64,000 nt of DNA from Desertivibrio insolitus (lineage in GTDB: Bacteria; Actinomycetota; Actinomycetes; Actinomycetales; Microbacteriaceae), in the NCBI RefSeq assembly GCF_017355965.1, contig NZ_JAFIQW010000002.1:124001-188000 (forward strand), written 5' to 3'. Shown here in pieces: positions 18,231 through 27,574 of the stretch. A program made the translations under genes and the position numbers. Position 1 is the stretch's first letter, and each line of letters begins with the position of its first letter. The notes beneath the pieces were generated by a model, which searched no databases, was not told where the DNA came from, and saw only the letters and a list, made by a program, of their open reading frames with translations.

Positions 18231-19778
18231 ATGACTGACTCGATCCTGACGATGAAGGGCATCGTCAAGGACTTCAACGGCGTGAAGGCGCTGAACGGCG
18301 TCGACATCGAGGTGGCGCGCGGTGAGGTGCACGCCATCTGCGGCGAGAACGGCGCCGGAAAGTCGACCCTCATGAAGGTGCTGAGCGGCGTCTACCCGCA
18401 CGGCAGCTTCGACGGCACGATCACCTTCGACGGCAAGGACGTCGCGTACCGCTCGATCAACGACAGCGAGCGCGACGGCATCGTCATCATCCACCAGGAG
18501 CTCGCCCTGAGCCCCTACCTCTCGATCGCGGAGAACATCTTCCTCGGCAACGAGAACGCCAGGGCCGGTGTCATCGACTGGAACAAGACGAACCTCGAGG
18601 CATCCCGCCTGCTCGCCCGGGTCGGACTCGACGAGAACCCGGCCACCAAGATCCTCGAGCTCGGCGTCGGCAAGCAGCAGCTCGTCGAGATCGCCAAGGC
18701 CCTGTCGAAGCAGGTGAAGCTGCTGATCCTCGACGAGCCCACCGCGGCGCTCAACGACGACGACTCGGCGCACCTGCTCGACCTCATCAACCACCTGCGC
18801 GGCCAGGGCATCACCTCGATCATCATCAGCCACAAGCTCAAGGAGATCCGCCGCATCGCCGACACCGTCACGGTCATCCGGGACGGCTCGACGATCAGCA
18901 GCTTCCCCGTCGAGGACACCGACGACATCGAGACCCGGATCATCCGCGACATGGTCGGGCGGCCGCTCGACCGGCAGTTCCCGGACCGCACGCCGCAGAT
19001 CGGCGAGGAGAAGTTCCGGGTCGAGCATTGGAACGCCTACCACCCGGTCGACACGACCCGGAAGGTCGTCGACGACGTCTCGTTCTCGGTCAAGGCCGGC
19101 GAGATCGTCGGCTTCGCCGGGCTCATGGGCGCCGGCCGCACCGAGCTCGCGATGAGCATCTTCGGCCGCTCCTACGGCACGCACATCACCGGCCGCATGT
19201 TCAAGGACGGCCAGGAGATCCAGGCGCGCACGGTCGACGAGGCGATCAAGCACGGCCTCGCCTACGCGACCGAGGACCGCAAGCGCTACGGGCTGAACCT
19301 CATCGGCAGCATCACCGTCAACGTCTCGGCCGCGGCGCTCGGCAAGCTCGCGAAGCTCGGCATCATCGACCGGCACCGCGAGTACGCGGTGGCCGAGGAG
19401 TACCGGCGGGCGATGAACATCCGCACGTCGTCGGTCTCCGCGCTGACCGGCCGCCTCTCGGGCGGCAACCAGCAGAAGGTCGTGCTCTCGAAGTGGATCT
19501 ACTCGGGTCCCGACGTGCTCATCCTCGACGAGCCCACCCGCGGCATCGACGTCGGGGCGAAGTACGAGATCTACGGCATCATCAACGAGCTCGCCGCGCA
19601 GGGGAAGGCGGTCATCGTCATCTCCTCCGAGCTCCCCGAGCTCATCGGGCTGTGCGATCGCATCTACACGATCGCCGAGGGCCGCCTGACCGGAGAGGTC
19701 GCCAGGGCGGATGCCTCACAGGAGAACCTCATGCGGTACATGACCGCTGCGCGCAGTGAAGGAGCGACCAAGTCATGA
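18231..19778 (+). CDS. gguA: Sugar ABC importer ATPase, GguA/MmsA type (copy 1)
   Basis: 515 aa with two tandem ATPase domains. The first has Walker [11 protein letters not shown], signature-region ELGVGKQQL and Walker [12 protein letters not shown]. The second, as in RbsA-type proteins, has a degenerate P-loop GLMGAGRTE but intact [14 protein letters not shown] and [27 protein letters not shown]. Overlaps the permease start by ATGA. Closely similar to the ATPase at 28782-30311. Confidence 0.92.
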   Translation: MTDSILTMKGIVKDFNGVKALNGVDIEVARGEVHAICGENGAGKSTLMKVLSGVYPHGSFDGTITFDGKDVAYRSINDSERDGIVIIHQELALSPYLSIAENIFLGNENARAGVIDWNKTNLEASRLLARVGLDENPATKILELGVGKQQLVEIAKALSKQVKLLILDEPTAALNDDDSAHLLDLINHLRGQGITSIIISHKLKEIRRIADTVTVIRDGSTISSFPVEDTDDIETRIIRDMVGRPLDRQFPDRTPQIGEEKFRVEHWNAYHPVDTTRKVVDDVSFSVKAGEIVGFAGLMGAGRTELAMSIFGRSYGTHITGRMFKDGQEIQARTVDEAIKHGLAYATEDRKRYGLNLIGSITVNVSAAALGKLAKLGIIDRHREYAVAEEYRRAMNIRTSSVSALTGRLSGGNQQKVVLSKWIYSGPDVLILDEPTRGIDVGAKYEIYGIINELAAQGKAVIVISSELPELIGLCDRIYTIAEGRLTGEVARADASQENLMRYMTAARSEGATKS

Positions 19779-20983
19779 CAACGACGACACCGGAAACCGC
19801 GCGGACCACGGTCCCGACCGAGCCGGGCAAGCCCCGCCGGCCGCGGCTGCGCATCGACTTCCGCCAGTACGGCATCCTCGCCGCGCTCGCGGTGATCATC
19901 ATCCTGTTCCAGATCCTCACCGAGGGCCGCCTGCTGTTCCCGGGCAACGTGAACAACCTGATCCAGCAGAACGCCTACGTGCTGATCCTCGCGATCGGCA
20001 TGGTGATCGTGATCATCGCCGGTCACATCGACCTGTCGGTCGGGTCGATCGTCGCGGTCGTCGGTGCGATCGCCGGCCTCGCGATGCAGCAGTGGGGCCT
20101 GCCGTGGTGGAGCGCCGTGCTGCTCGCCGTTCTCGCGGGCGCCCTCATCGGTGCCTGGCAGGGCTTCTGGGTCGCCTTCGTCGGCATCCCCGCCTTCATC
20201 GTGACCCTCGCGGGCATGCTCGTCTTCCGCGGCTTCGCGCTCGTGCTGCTGACCGGCGGCACGATCAGCGGCCTGCCCCGCGAGTTCAACGCGATCGGGT
20301 CCGGCGCCCTGCCGACCGTCGGCATGCCCGACCTCGTGACGCTGGCCATCGGCGCGGTCGTGTCGATCGCGCTCGTGGCGCAGCAGCTCCGCACCCGGGC
20401 GACGCTCCGCCGGCTCGACCTGCCGCGCGAGCGCGCCGTGTCGTTCTGGATCAAGATCGGCATCGCGGTCGCCGCGATCATGTACCTCTGCTACCTGCTG
20501 TCGTACAACCGCGGCACCCCGATCATCCTGCTGATCCTCGCGGCGCTCATCCTCATCTACTCGTTCGTGCTGAACCGCACCGTCTTCGGCCGTCACGTGT
20601 ACGCGATGGGCGGCAACCTCTTCGCCGCGCAGATGTCCGGCGTCAAGACCAGGTGGGTCAACTTCATGATCTTCGTGAACATGGGTCTGCTCGCGGGTCT
20701 CGCCGGTGTCGTCAGCACCGCCCGGGCCGGTAGCGCAGTGGCATCCGCCGGCTCCAGCTTCGAGCTCGACGCGATCGCCGCCGTCTTCATCGGTGGCGCG
20801 GCCGTGCAGGGCGGCGTCGGCACGGTCGTCGGTGCCGTCATCGGCGGCCTCGTGATGGGCGTGCTGAACCAGGGACTGTCGATCCTCTCGGTCGACGCGG
20901 CCTGGCAGCAGGTGATCAAGGGTCTCGTGCTGCTGCTCGCCGTCGCGTTCGACGTCTACAGCAAGCGGCGCTCCGGCCGCTGA
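19775..20983 (+). CDS. gguB: Sugar ABC importer permease, GguB/MmsB type (copy 1)
   Basis: 402 aa, about 10-12 TM helices, RbsC/XylH superfamily. Signatures: [30 protein letters not shown], split here as [19 protein letters not shown], and [20 protein letters not shown]. The C-terminus KRRSGR is basic and cytoplasmic. Last gene of the operon, followed by a strong terminator. The import of monosaccharides is inferred from family. Confidence 0.9.
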   Translation: MTTTTPETARTTVPTEPGKPRRPRLRIDFRQYGILAALAVIIILFQILTEGRLLFPGNVNNLIQQNAYVLILAIGMVIVIIAGHIDLSVGSIVAVVGAIAGLAMQQWGLPWWSAVLLAVLAGALIGAWQGFWVAFVGIPAFIVTLAGMLVFRGFALVLLTGGTISGLPREFNAIGSGALPTVGMPDLVTLAIGAVVSIALVAQQLRTRATLRRLDLPRERAVSFWIKIGIAVAAIMYLCYLLSYNRGTPIILLILAALILIYSFVLNRTVFGRHVYAMGGNLFAAQMSGVKTRWVNFMIFVNMGLLAGLAGVVSTARAGSAVASAGSSFELDAIAAVFIGGAAVQGGVGTVVGAVIGGLVMGVLNQGLSILSVDAAWQQVIKGLVLLLAVAFDVYSKRRSGR

Positions 20984-20990
20984 TCACGAG

Positions 20991-21034
20991 CGAAGGCGGG
21001 ACCCTCCACTGCTGGAAGGAGGGTCCCGCCTTCG
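20991..21034. terminator. Strong bidirectional terminator
   Basis: A perfect 17-bp stem (20991-21007 with 21018-21034) and a 10-nt loop, placed between the convergent permease and peroxidase genes. Confidence 0.85.
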
Positions 21035-21074
21035 TCGTTCCCGGGGCTCCGTCGCACCGAGTCCTTCGGAGGGA

Positions 21075-22781
21075 TCAGCCGAGCACTTCGGCCGGCTCGT
21101 CGGCGTCGGCCTCGTCGGTCTCGAGCTCGTCCGTCTCGAGTTCCTCGCCCTCCAGCTCCTCGCCCTCGAGCTCCTCGCCCTCGTCCTCGACGCCCTCCTG
21201 CTCGGGGTGGCCCTCGACGGTGATGACGCCCGCCTGCAGCAGGAAGTCGCCGCAGGCGTAGGGAGCGGGCGGCGCCCAACCCTTCGGGGCGTTGAGGTAG
21301 GAGGTCTTGTCGAGGGCGAGGATCCCGAGGATGACCTCGGCGACGATGCGACCCCCGACGGGGCCGAGCCGCCGGCCGCCCAGCAGTTCCGACTCCTTGA
21401 GGATGTAGAACCACAGGGGGGCCTTGCCGTTCCAGCCGGGCTCGGTCAGCCCCAGCCGGTCGTTCGCGATCGGCATGACGCCCATGGCCTTCGCCACGTC
21501 CTGCCCCGCGGGCAGCCCCAGCATCTTGCCGCGCTGCAGGTTGCGCTGCGCGAGGTTGAGGATCGCGCCGTCGACGTGCTTGACGACCGTGGGCGGCAGT
21601 TCGGACAGCGGCAGCGCGAGCTTCGTGTCGATATAGCGGGTCATGTTGCGGTCGTCGGGGGTGCCGAGGCCCGGGATGTCGAAGAAGTAGTTCCAGTCTG
21701 CCCAGGCGTAGAGCGGCAGGGGGCGCGAGCCGCGCAGGTCGCGCGGTCCGCCGAAGAACGGCACCGTGAGTCCGTCGGTCATCTCGTACTCGGCGCGGAT
21801 CATGCTGTGCCCGAAGCGGTAGGCCGCGACGGAGTACTCGATCGGCATCATCGGCCGCTGCTTGTTGCCGGGCTTGTAGAACCGGCACTCCACCTTGGCG
21901 GGAGCGCCGGGGCGCGTGGTGAGGATGCTGTCGATGACGTCCTGCCCCGCGATCATCCGCAGGAAGTCGTTGACGATGAGCCACTGGAAGTGCCAGCGGG
22001 TGAGTCGCTGCGCGTCGGCGAACGAGTTGCCGGCGTGCACGAACCCGTTGTGCAGCTTGAGGAACGCCAGGTGCAGCTGCGCAACGATCAGGTTCTCGTC
22101 GTTGCGGTGATCGCCGATGATCGCCGTGCCGTCGGCGTTGCGCGGCAGGTCGTCGAGCCCCTCGGCGGTGCGCCCGATCTTCATCAGCCGCGGGTCCGCC
22201 GGGTCGTAGAGCTGGGGGTCCTGAGCGGGGCCGCGGCCGTAGATCGCCCCGAGGTCGAAGAACGGGGTGTCGAAGTTCTTGATGGCGGTGGGGTCGGCCT
22301 GCTGGTCCGACAGTGGCGTGAGGTCGAGGGTCATGTCGTGGTCGATGAACTGACCGAGGTACGCGATGCCCGCCGGGATGTCGGGGTTGTCGAATCCGTC
22401 GTTGCTGAGCTTGACGTCCGAGTGCGGGGGAGTGCGGTCGATCATCTGCTGCGCGAGTCCCGCGAGCAGGACGTCGTCAGGGGCGAACCCCTGGAGGCCG
22501 GGGAACATCAGGCCGAAGCGTCCCTGCTTGCTCCGGCCCTCCTTCACGGCGATGTCCGACCCGCGCAGGTCGCCCTTGCCGTGGCCGCGTCCCTCCGACA
22601 GCACCTTCTTCTCGCGGGGCGGCAGCGGCGGCGGGGTCGGCTTGACGGGCTTCGCGGCGTGCGCGGGGGCGGTCGCGACGACGGGAAGCACGACCCCCGC
22701 CGCGAGTCCCGCGAGGATGTTCCGTCGCGAGACGCCCTTCTCCTTCAGGTCGGCCGGACCGGACTGTCCTCGCGTGCCCAT
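21075..22781 (-). CDS. Tat-exported animal-type haem peroxidase
   Basis: 568 aa. A twin-arginine signal (SRRNILAGLAAGVVLPVV...AHAA, about 18-44) predicts export of a folded haem protein. The body belongs to the myeloperoxidase/peroxidasin superfamily: distal His in YLGQFIDHDMTLDLTP, calcium-site region following it, LHLAFLKLHNGFVH, and proximal His in YRFGHSMIR. The C-terminal ~45 residues are an acidic low-complexity tail of GEELE repeats ending ADEPAEVLG. It lies 123 nt downstream of the rhodopsin gene on the same strand, so cotranscription is possible. Function in bacteria is largely unknown; halide or phenolic oxidation is family-based inference. Confidence 0.88.
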   Translation of the reverse strand: MGTRGQSGPADLKEKGVSRRNILAGLAAGVVLPVVATAPAHAAKPVKPTPPPLPPREKKVLSEGRGHGKGDLRGSDIAVKEGRSKQGRFGLMFPGLQGFAPDDVLLAGLAQQMIDRTPPHSDVKLSNDGFDNPDIPAGIAYLGQFIDHDMTLDLTPLSDQQADPTAIKNFDTPFFDLGAIYGRGPAQDPQLYDPADPRLMKIGRTAEGLDDLPRNADGTAIIGDHRNDENLIVAQLHLAFLKLHNGFVHAGNSFADAQRLTRWHFQWLIVNDFLRMIAGQDVIDSILTTRPGAPAKVECRFYKPGNKQRPMMPIEYSVAAYRFGHSMIRAEYEMTDGLTVPFFGGPRDLRGSRPLPLYAWADWNYFFDIPGLGTPDDRNMTRYIDTKLALPLSELPPTVVKHVDGAILNLAQRNLQRGKMLGLPAGQDVAKAMGVMPIANDRLGLTEPGWNGKAPLWFYILKESELLGGRRLGPVGGRIVAEVILGILALDKTSYLNAPKGWAPPAPYACGDFLLQAGVITVEGHPEQEGVEDEGEELEGEELEGEELETDELETDEADADEPAEVLG

Positions 22782-22904
22782 CTGTTTCCCTCACCGTCGC
22801 TGTTCGTCGACGCCGGTCGGCGTCCACTCCAGTGAGCGGGAGGGGTCTTGGGGAAATCTTGGACGAACGGGATCTCGTGCCGCGCTACCATGCGCGGCGC
22901 CCGG

Positions 22905-23822
22905 CTAGCCGCGGCGCACGAAGGAGCGGCGCGGGGACGGCGACGACTGCGACACCGTCGCGTGCACCGGCGGCAGCGCGGCATCCGCCTTCTTGATCGA
23001 CGAGATCCACGTCGACTCGGGATGGATGTCGAGGCCGGCGCGGGCGTCGTCGGCGGTGCGCACCTTGGCGACCTTGTGCACGAGCGCGCCGAAGCCGACC
23101 TTCGCGATGATGTCGGCTGCGCACAGCGCGAGGTGCATCGTCGTCGTCCACTCGCCGCCCGACGCGACGATCTGGATCAGGTAGACGAGCGGGTAGACCA
23201 GCCACACGGTGAGCAGCAGCAGGGTCGCGTTGACGAGGCTCCGCCCGGCCTCGTTCGACAGCTCGCCGAGGTGCTGCCGCACGGCGCGGATGAGCACGAC
23301 GTAGAGCACGACGAAGAACACCGTGGAGATGAGACCCCACGTGATGAGGGCGACTCTGTTCTCGCCTCCGTCGATGACGACGCCGCCGAGGTAGCCGGTG
23401 AAGATCATGAGGAACGCGGATGCCATCGCGATGAACCGGGTGCGCCGTGCGGCGGCCCCGGCGATCCCGGTCACGACGAGCAGCTCGACGCAGAGCAGCG
23501 GCACCGTGACCGACCAGTCCATGTAGCGCGAGGAGAACGTGCCGACGGCAGCCTCGTTCGGCACCCACCCGCCCGCGGTCGCGTCGTAGCCGAAGCGGAA
23601 GTCGAGGATGACGGCGACGTACGAGACGAACGCGATCGCCGTGATGCAGAGGCTCGCGATGACCGCGGGGCGGTACCGCGGTCCCACCTCGTTGCGGGTC
23701 GTCACGCTGCGCAGGAAGTGCGCGAGCAGCGCGAGCGCCGCCATGACGAGCGCGTAGTACACGAGTTCGTGCTGCGCCGGTGTGAGCGCGACCGTCCATG
23801 GCGCGGTCTCGTACTGGTTCAC
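22905..23822 (-). CDS. Microbial rhodopsin, proton-pump type (DTE motif)
   Basis: 305 aa with seven TM helices. Helix C is RYMDWSVTVPLLCVE: Asp102, Thr106 and Glu113 take the places of the proteorhodopsin D-T-E triad, which predicts an outward proton pump. Schiff-base Lys241 is in DIIAKVGFG (helix G). Leu110 matches the proteorhodopsin position-105 tuning site, where Leu favours green absorption. A ~50-residue basic C-terminal tail extends into the cytoplasm. GTG start at 23822 with GGGGAGG upstream. Retinal synthesis genes (blh, crtY) are not in the window. Divergent from the LacI gene. Confidence 0.93.
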   Translation of the reverse strand: MNQYETAPWTVALTPAQHELVYYALVMAALALLAHFLRSVTTRNEVGPRYRPAVIASLCITAIAFVSYVAVILDFRFGYDATAGGWVPNEAAVGTFSSRYMDWSVTVPLLCVELLVVTGIAGAAARRTRFIAMASAFLMIFTGYLGGVVIDGGENRVALITWGLISTVFFVVLYVVLIRAVRQHLGELSNEAGRSLVNATLLLLTVWLVYPLVYLIQIVASGGEWTTTMHLALCAADIIAKVGFGALVHKVAKVRTADDARAGLDIHPESTWISSIKKADAALPPVHATVSQSSPSPRRSFVRRG

Positions 23823-23943
23823 GGTGCCTCCCCGTTGGTGTGGTCCTCTGACGCCTTACCCCGATCCGACGGCGGTGGAACGGTTCGATAACGACCACTC
23901 GCGCTCGCGCTCGCCGCGTGCATAATTGCTCCGACGTTCGAAA

Positions 23944-23957
23944 TGTGAACGTGCACA
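23944..23957. promoter_or_regulatory. AraR-type operator 1 (TGTGAACGTGCACA)
   Basis: Near-palindrome with a central CG, just before the LacI-family gene and downstream of a possible -10 CATAAT (about 23921-23926). It matches the site before araDA at 25071-25084 in 11 of 14 bases, suggesting autoregulation. It is also ~120 nt upstream of the divergent rhodopsin gene. Confidence 0.6.
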
Positions 23958-23963
23958 TCGACG

Positions 23964-25007
23964 ATGGAGCCGAAGCGGATGGATGCCGAGAAGGTGCGAC
24001 GCGCCCCGAGCATCCGTGACGTCGCCAAGCTCGCCGGCGTCTCGCACCAGACCGTCTCCCGCGTGCTCAACGACTCGCCGAGCATCAAGCCCGCGACGAA
24101 GCAGCGCGTGCTCGACGTGATGAACGAGGTCGGGTACCGGCCGAACCGCGCGGCCCGCGCCCTCGTGACCAGCCGCTCCAACACGATCGGCATCCTCACC
24201 GCGCAGACGACCGCACACTACGGCCCGACCACGAGCGTCAACGCGATTCAGGTCGCCGCGCGCGAGGCGGGCTACATGGTGAGCACGACGAGCATCAGCT
24301 CGCTGAGCCCCGAGGGGATCATCGAGGGGCTCGAGCACCTCGTCGAGCAGTCGATCGAGGGGCTCGTGGTCATCGCCCCGCAGGAGCGGGTGTTCGACGC
24401 GATCCGCTCGCTGTCGATCCGCGTGCCGCTCGTGACGCTCGACGCGCTCGGCACGGATGCCGCGCGCAGCCTCTCCGTCGACCAGATCGCCGGCGCCCGG
24501 ATGGCGACGCGGCACCTTATCGAGCTCGGGCACCGCGACATCGTGCACGTGGCCGGCCCGCGCGACTGGACCGAGGCCGAGGGGCGCATGCGCGGGTTCC
24601 TCGACGAGATGCGCTCCGCCGACCTCAGCCTCATCCCGCCCGTGCTCGGCGACTGGACCGCGCAGTTCGGCTATCACGCGGGCAAGGAGCTCGCGGGCTT
24701 CCGCGACTTCACCGCGGTGTTCGCCGCGAACGACCAGATGGCGCTCGGCATCCTGCACGCCTTCGCCGAGGCGGGCATCCGCGTGCCGGAGGAGGTGAGC
24801 GTCGTCGGTTTCGACGACATCCCGGAGGCGGCGCACTTCTGGCCCCCGCTGACGACGGTGCGCCAGGACTTCGCGGAGCTCGGCCGGCGCGCGGTCGCCC
24901 TGCTGCTCTCGGAGCTCGCGGGGGAGAGCGACCTCGACCACGCGGCCGTGCGCCCGGAGCTGATCGTGCGGCGCAGTACCGCGCCCCCGAGGGGAGGTCG
25001 TTCGTGA
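23964..25007 (+). CDS. araR: LacI-family regulator of arabinose genes (AraR)
   Basis: 347 aa. N-terminal helix-turn-helix SIRDVAKLAGVSHQTVSRVLND with hinge RAARALVTSRSNTIGIL, then a periplasmic-binding-protein-like effector domain ending GFDDIPEAAHFWPPLTTVRQD. It lies directly upstream of araDA, and near-identical operators stand before both units, so control of arabinose use is likely; L-arabinose or a derivative would be the inducer. ATG at 23964 or 23979 are both possible; neither has a strong ribosome binding site. Confidence 0.82.
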   Translation: MEPKRMDAEKVRRAPSIRDVAKLAGVSHQTVSRVLNDSPSIKPATKQRVLDVMNEVGYRPNRAARALVTSRSNTIGILTAQTTAHYGPTTSVNAIQVAAREAGYMVSTTSISSLSPEGIIEGLEHLVEQSIEGLVVIAPQERVFDAIRSLSIRVPLVTLDALGTDAARSLSVDQIAGARMATRHLIELGHRDIVHVAGPRDWTEAEGRMRGFLDEMRSADLSLIPPVLGDWTAQFGYHAGKELAGFRDFTAVFAANDQMALGILHAFAEAGIRVPEEVSVVGFDDIPEAAHFWPPLTTVRQDFAELGRRAVALLLSELAGESDLDHAAVRPELIVRRSTAPPRGGRS

Positions 25008-25030
25008 CCGAATCGAGACCGCTCGGCGCT

Positions 25031-25060
25031 TTTACAACTTCGCTCCGGCGGTTGTAGCAT
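25031..25060 (+). promoter_or_regulatory. araDA promoter
   Basis: -35 TTTACA (25031-25036), 18-nt spacer, -10 TAGCAT (25055-25060). The predicted start of transcription (about 25067) is just upstream of the AraR-type operator. Confidence 0.6.
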
Positions 25061-25070
25061 GAGCAACCGA

Positions 25071-25084
25071 TGTGACCGTTCACA
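25071..25084. promoter_or_regulatory. AraR-type operator 2 (TGTGACCGTTCACA)
   Basis: Palindrome TGTGA-CCGT-TCACA with central CG, immediately after the predicted araDA transcription start. Binding would block transcription. Shares arms with the site at 23944-23957. Confidence 0.7.
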
Positions 25085-25136
25085 TTCGAGTGGTCGTCAA
25101 CGTCGACACACAGAAAGACAACGGAGTCCGCACCCG

Positions 25137-25244
25137 ATGAGCACCTCCCCGATCTCTCCCGACACGCGTTCGAGCGCCGGGATCGACCGCGGCCTCGTCG
25201 CTCGTGCCGCCTCCGCCACCCCCGAGCGGAAGGACGCGCGATGA
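25137..25244 (+). CDS. 35-codon ORF translationally coupled to araD
   Basis: MSTSPISPDTRSSAG... through TPERKDAR, 35 aa, ending in an ATGA overlap with araD at 25241-25244. It occupies the place where araB (ribulokinase) stands in many araBDA operons, but shows no FGGY-kinase motif. It could be a leader peptide, a deletion remnant of a longer gene, or not translated at all. Its own ribosome binding site is weak (CGGAG about 11 nt upstream), while araD has GGAAGGA inside this ORF. Confidence 0.4.
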   Translation: MSTSPISPDTRSSAGIDRGLVARAASATPERKDAR

Positions 25245-25924
25245 GCGCCGAGACGATCCGCGCCGTCCGTGAGGACGTCGCCGCCCTGCACGCGATGCTG
25301 CCCCGCTACGGGCTCGTGATCTGGACCGGCGGCAACATCTCCGGCCGCGTGCCCGACGAGGACCTCTTCGTGATCAAGCCCTCGGGCGTCGAGTACGACG
25401 ACCTGACCCCGGACAACATGATCGTCTGCACGCTCGACGGCGAGGTCGTCGAGGGCAGTCACTCGCCCTCGAGCGACACCGCGGCGCACGCATACGTGTA
25501 CCGCAACATGCCGCACGTGAACGGCGTCGTGCACACCCACTCGACCTACGCCACCGCCTGGGCCGCCCGCGGCGAGGCCGTGCCCTGCGTCATCACCGGC
25601 CAGGCCGACGAGTTCGGCGGCGAGATCCCCGTCGGCCCGTTCGCGATCATCGGCGACGACTCGATCGGCCGCGGCATCGTGCAGACCCTCACCGGTCACC
25701 GCTCCCGCGCCGTGCTCATGCAGAACCACGGCGTCTTCACCATCGGCAAGAGCCCCCGCGACGCCGTCAAGGCCGCGGTCATGGCGGAGGACGTCGCTCG
25801 CACGGTGCACATCGCCCGCCAGCTCGGCGAGCTGATCCCGATCCCGCAGGAGTCGATCGACGCCCTGTTCGACCGCTACCAGAACGTCTACGGACAGGCG
25901 CCGGCCGGCGCCCTCGCCGAGTAA
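25241..25924 (+). CDS. araD: L-ribulose-5-phosphate 4-epimerase
   Basis: 227 aa class II aldolase/AraD fold. Converts L-ribulose-5-phosphate to D-xylulose-5-phosphate. Phosphate-binding GGNISGR, zinc histidines in [13 protein letters not shown] (two His) and QNHGVFTIG (third). Length and motifs fit AraD rather than a fuculose aldolase. RBS GGAAGGA 6 nt upstream. Followed after 17 nt by araA. The ribulokinase needed between araA and araD is not encoded nearby. Confidence 0.93.
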   Translation: MSAETIRAVREDVAALHAMLPRYGLVIWTGGNISGRVPDEDLFVIKPSGVEYDDLTPDNMIVCTLDGEVVEGSHSPSSDTAAHAYVYRNMPHVNGVVHTHSTYATAWAARGEAVPCVITGQADEFGGEIPVGPFAIIGDDSIGRGIVQTLTGHRSRAVLMQNHGVFTIGKSPRDAVKAAVMAEDVARTVHIARQLGELIPIPQESIDALFDRYQNVYGQAPAGALAE

Positions 25925-25941
25925 GCACCCCCGAGGAAGAC

Positions 25942-27459
25942 ATGCCGAAGCTCACCACGTCGCTCGAGAACTACGAGCTCTGGTTCCTGACCGGGAGCCA
26001 GGGTCTGTACGGAGAGGACACCCTCGCCCAGGTCGCCCAGCAGTCGCAGGAGATCGCCCGCACGCTCGAGGCATCCGGCGACATCCCCGTCAAGATCGTC
26101 TGGAAGCCCGTCCTCAAGGACAGCGAGTCGATCCGCCGCATCGCGCTCGAGGCCAACGCCAGCGACAAGACCATCGGCGTCATCGCCTGGATGCACACCT
26201 TCTCCCCGGCGAAGATGTGGATCGCGGGCCTCGACGCGCTGCGCACCCCGCTGCTCCACCTGCACACGCAGGCGAACGTCGAGCTCCCGTGGTCGGAGAT
26301 CGACATGGACTTCATGAACCTGAACCAGGCCGCCCACGGCGACCGCGAGTTCGGGTACATCGCGACGCGCCTCGGCACCTCGCGCAAGACCGTCGTCGGT
26401 CACGCCTCGAACCCCGCCGTTCGCGCCCGCATCGCCAACTGGGCCCGCGCCGCCGCCGGCTGGGCCGCCTTGCACGAGCTCAAGCTCGCCCGCTTCGGCG
26501 ACAACATGCGCTTCGTCGCCGTCACCGAGGGCGACAAGACCGAGGCCGAGCTGCGCTTCGGCGTCCAGACCAACACGTGGGGCGTCAACGACCTCGTCGC
26601 CCGCGTCGACGAGCAGGCGGATGACGCGGTCGACGCCCTCGTCGCCGAGTACGAGGACCTCTACGACGTCGCCCCCGAGCTGCGCCGCGGCGCGGAGCGC
26701 CACGAGTCGCTCCGCTACGGCGCCCGGCTCGAGCTCGGGCTGCGCTCGTTCCTCGAGGAGGGCGGCTTCGGCGCCTTCACGACGACGTTCGAGGACCTCG
26801 GCGGGCTCCGCCAGCTGCCCGGCCTCGCCGTGCAGCGACTCATGGCCGACGGCTACGGCTTCGGCGCCGAGGGCGACTGGAAGACCGCGATCCTCGTCCG
26901 CGCCGCGAAGGTCATGGGCGCCGGGCTCCCCGGCGGCGCCTCCCTCATGGAGGACTACACCTACGACATGACCCCGGGCGACGAGCTCATCCTCGGCGCG
27001 CACATGCTCGAGATCTGCCCCACGCTCACGACGTCGAAGCCGAAGCTCGAGATCCACCCGCTCGGCATCGGCGGCCGCGAGGACCCGGTGCGCCTGGTCT
27101 TCGACACCGACCCGGGCGAGGCCGTCGTCGTCGCGATGAGCGACATGCGCGACCGCTTCCGGCTCACCGCGAACGTCGTCGACGTCGTGCCCCCGCGCGA
27201 GTCGCTGCCGAAGCTCCCCGTCGCCCGCGCGGTGTGGAAGCCCCGCCCCGACTTCGCGACCTCGGCCGCGGCCTGGCTCACCGCCGGCGCCGCGCACCAC
27301 ACCGTGATGTCGACGGCCGTCGGCCTCGAGGTGTTCGAGGACTTCGCCGAGATCGCCCGCACCGAGCTGCTCGTGATCGACGAGACCACGACGCTCCGCC
27401 AGTTCTCGAAGGAGGTGCGCTTGAACCAGGCCTACTACCGCCTGGCGCAAGGCCTCTGA
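25942..27459 (+). CDS. araA: L-arabinose isomerase
   Basis: 505 aa, full family length. Isomerises L-arabinose to L-ribulose in the cytoplasm with a Mn ion. Metal ligands visible: Glu in AEGDWKTAI, Glu in LMEDYTYDM, His in [11 protein letters not shown] and His in AAHHTVMS. N-terminal [17 protein letters not shown] is the family start. ATG at 25942 preceded by GAGGAAGA. Second gene of the araDA operon; an importer operon begins 115 nt downstream on the same strand. Confidence 0.96.
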   Translation: MPKLTTSLENYELWFLTGSQGLYGEDTLAQVAQQSQEIARTLEASGDIPVKIVWKPVLKDSESIRRIALEANASDKTIGVIAWMHTFSPAKMWIAGLDALRTPLLHLHTQANVELPWSEIDMDFMNLNQAAHGDREFGYIATRLGTSRKTVVGHASNPAVRARIANWARAAAGWAALHELKLARFGDNMRFVAVTEGDKTEAELRFGVQTNTWGVNDLVARVDEQADDAVDALVAEYEDLYDVAPELRRGAERHESLRYGARLELGLRSFLEEGGFGAFTTTFEDLGGLRQLPGLAVQRLMADGYGFGAEGDWKTAILVRAAKVMGAGLPGGASLMEDYTYDMTPGDELILGAHMLEICPTLTTSKPKLEIHPLGIGGREDPVRLVFDTDPGEAVVVAMSDMRDRFRLTANVVDVVPPRESLPKLPVARAVWKPRPDFATSAAAWLTAGAAHHTVMSTAVGLEVFEDFAEIARTELLVIDETTTLRQFSKEVRLNQAYYRLAQGL

Positions 27460-27492
27460 CCCCTCAGTCTTGCCGCGCGCGGCGCGGCGGGT

Positions 27493-27518
27493 GACCGGCC
27501 CTGGACGGCAGGCCGGTC
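27493..27518 (+). terminator. Weak hairpin after araA
   Basis: 8-bp inverted repeat GACCGGCC (27493-27500) with GGCCGGTC (27511-27518), 10-nt loop. Read-through into the importer operon is possible. Confidence 0.5.
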
Positions 27519-27574
27519 GACAACCTCCGGTTGCTGACAATGACGTCCACTGCAAACACAAGGAAGGAAACACA

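Noticed and set aside
25059-25136. Upstream extension of the 35-codon ORF before araD
   Set aside because: It would start upstream of the predicted transcription start and run through the AraR operator.
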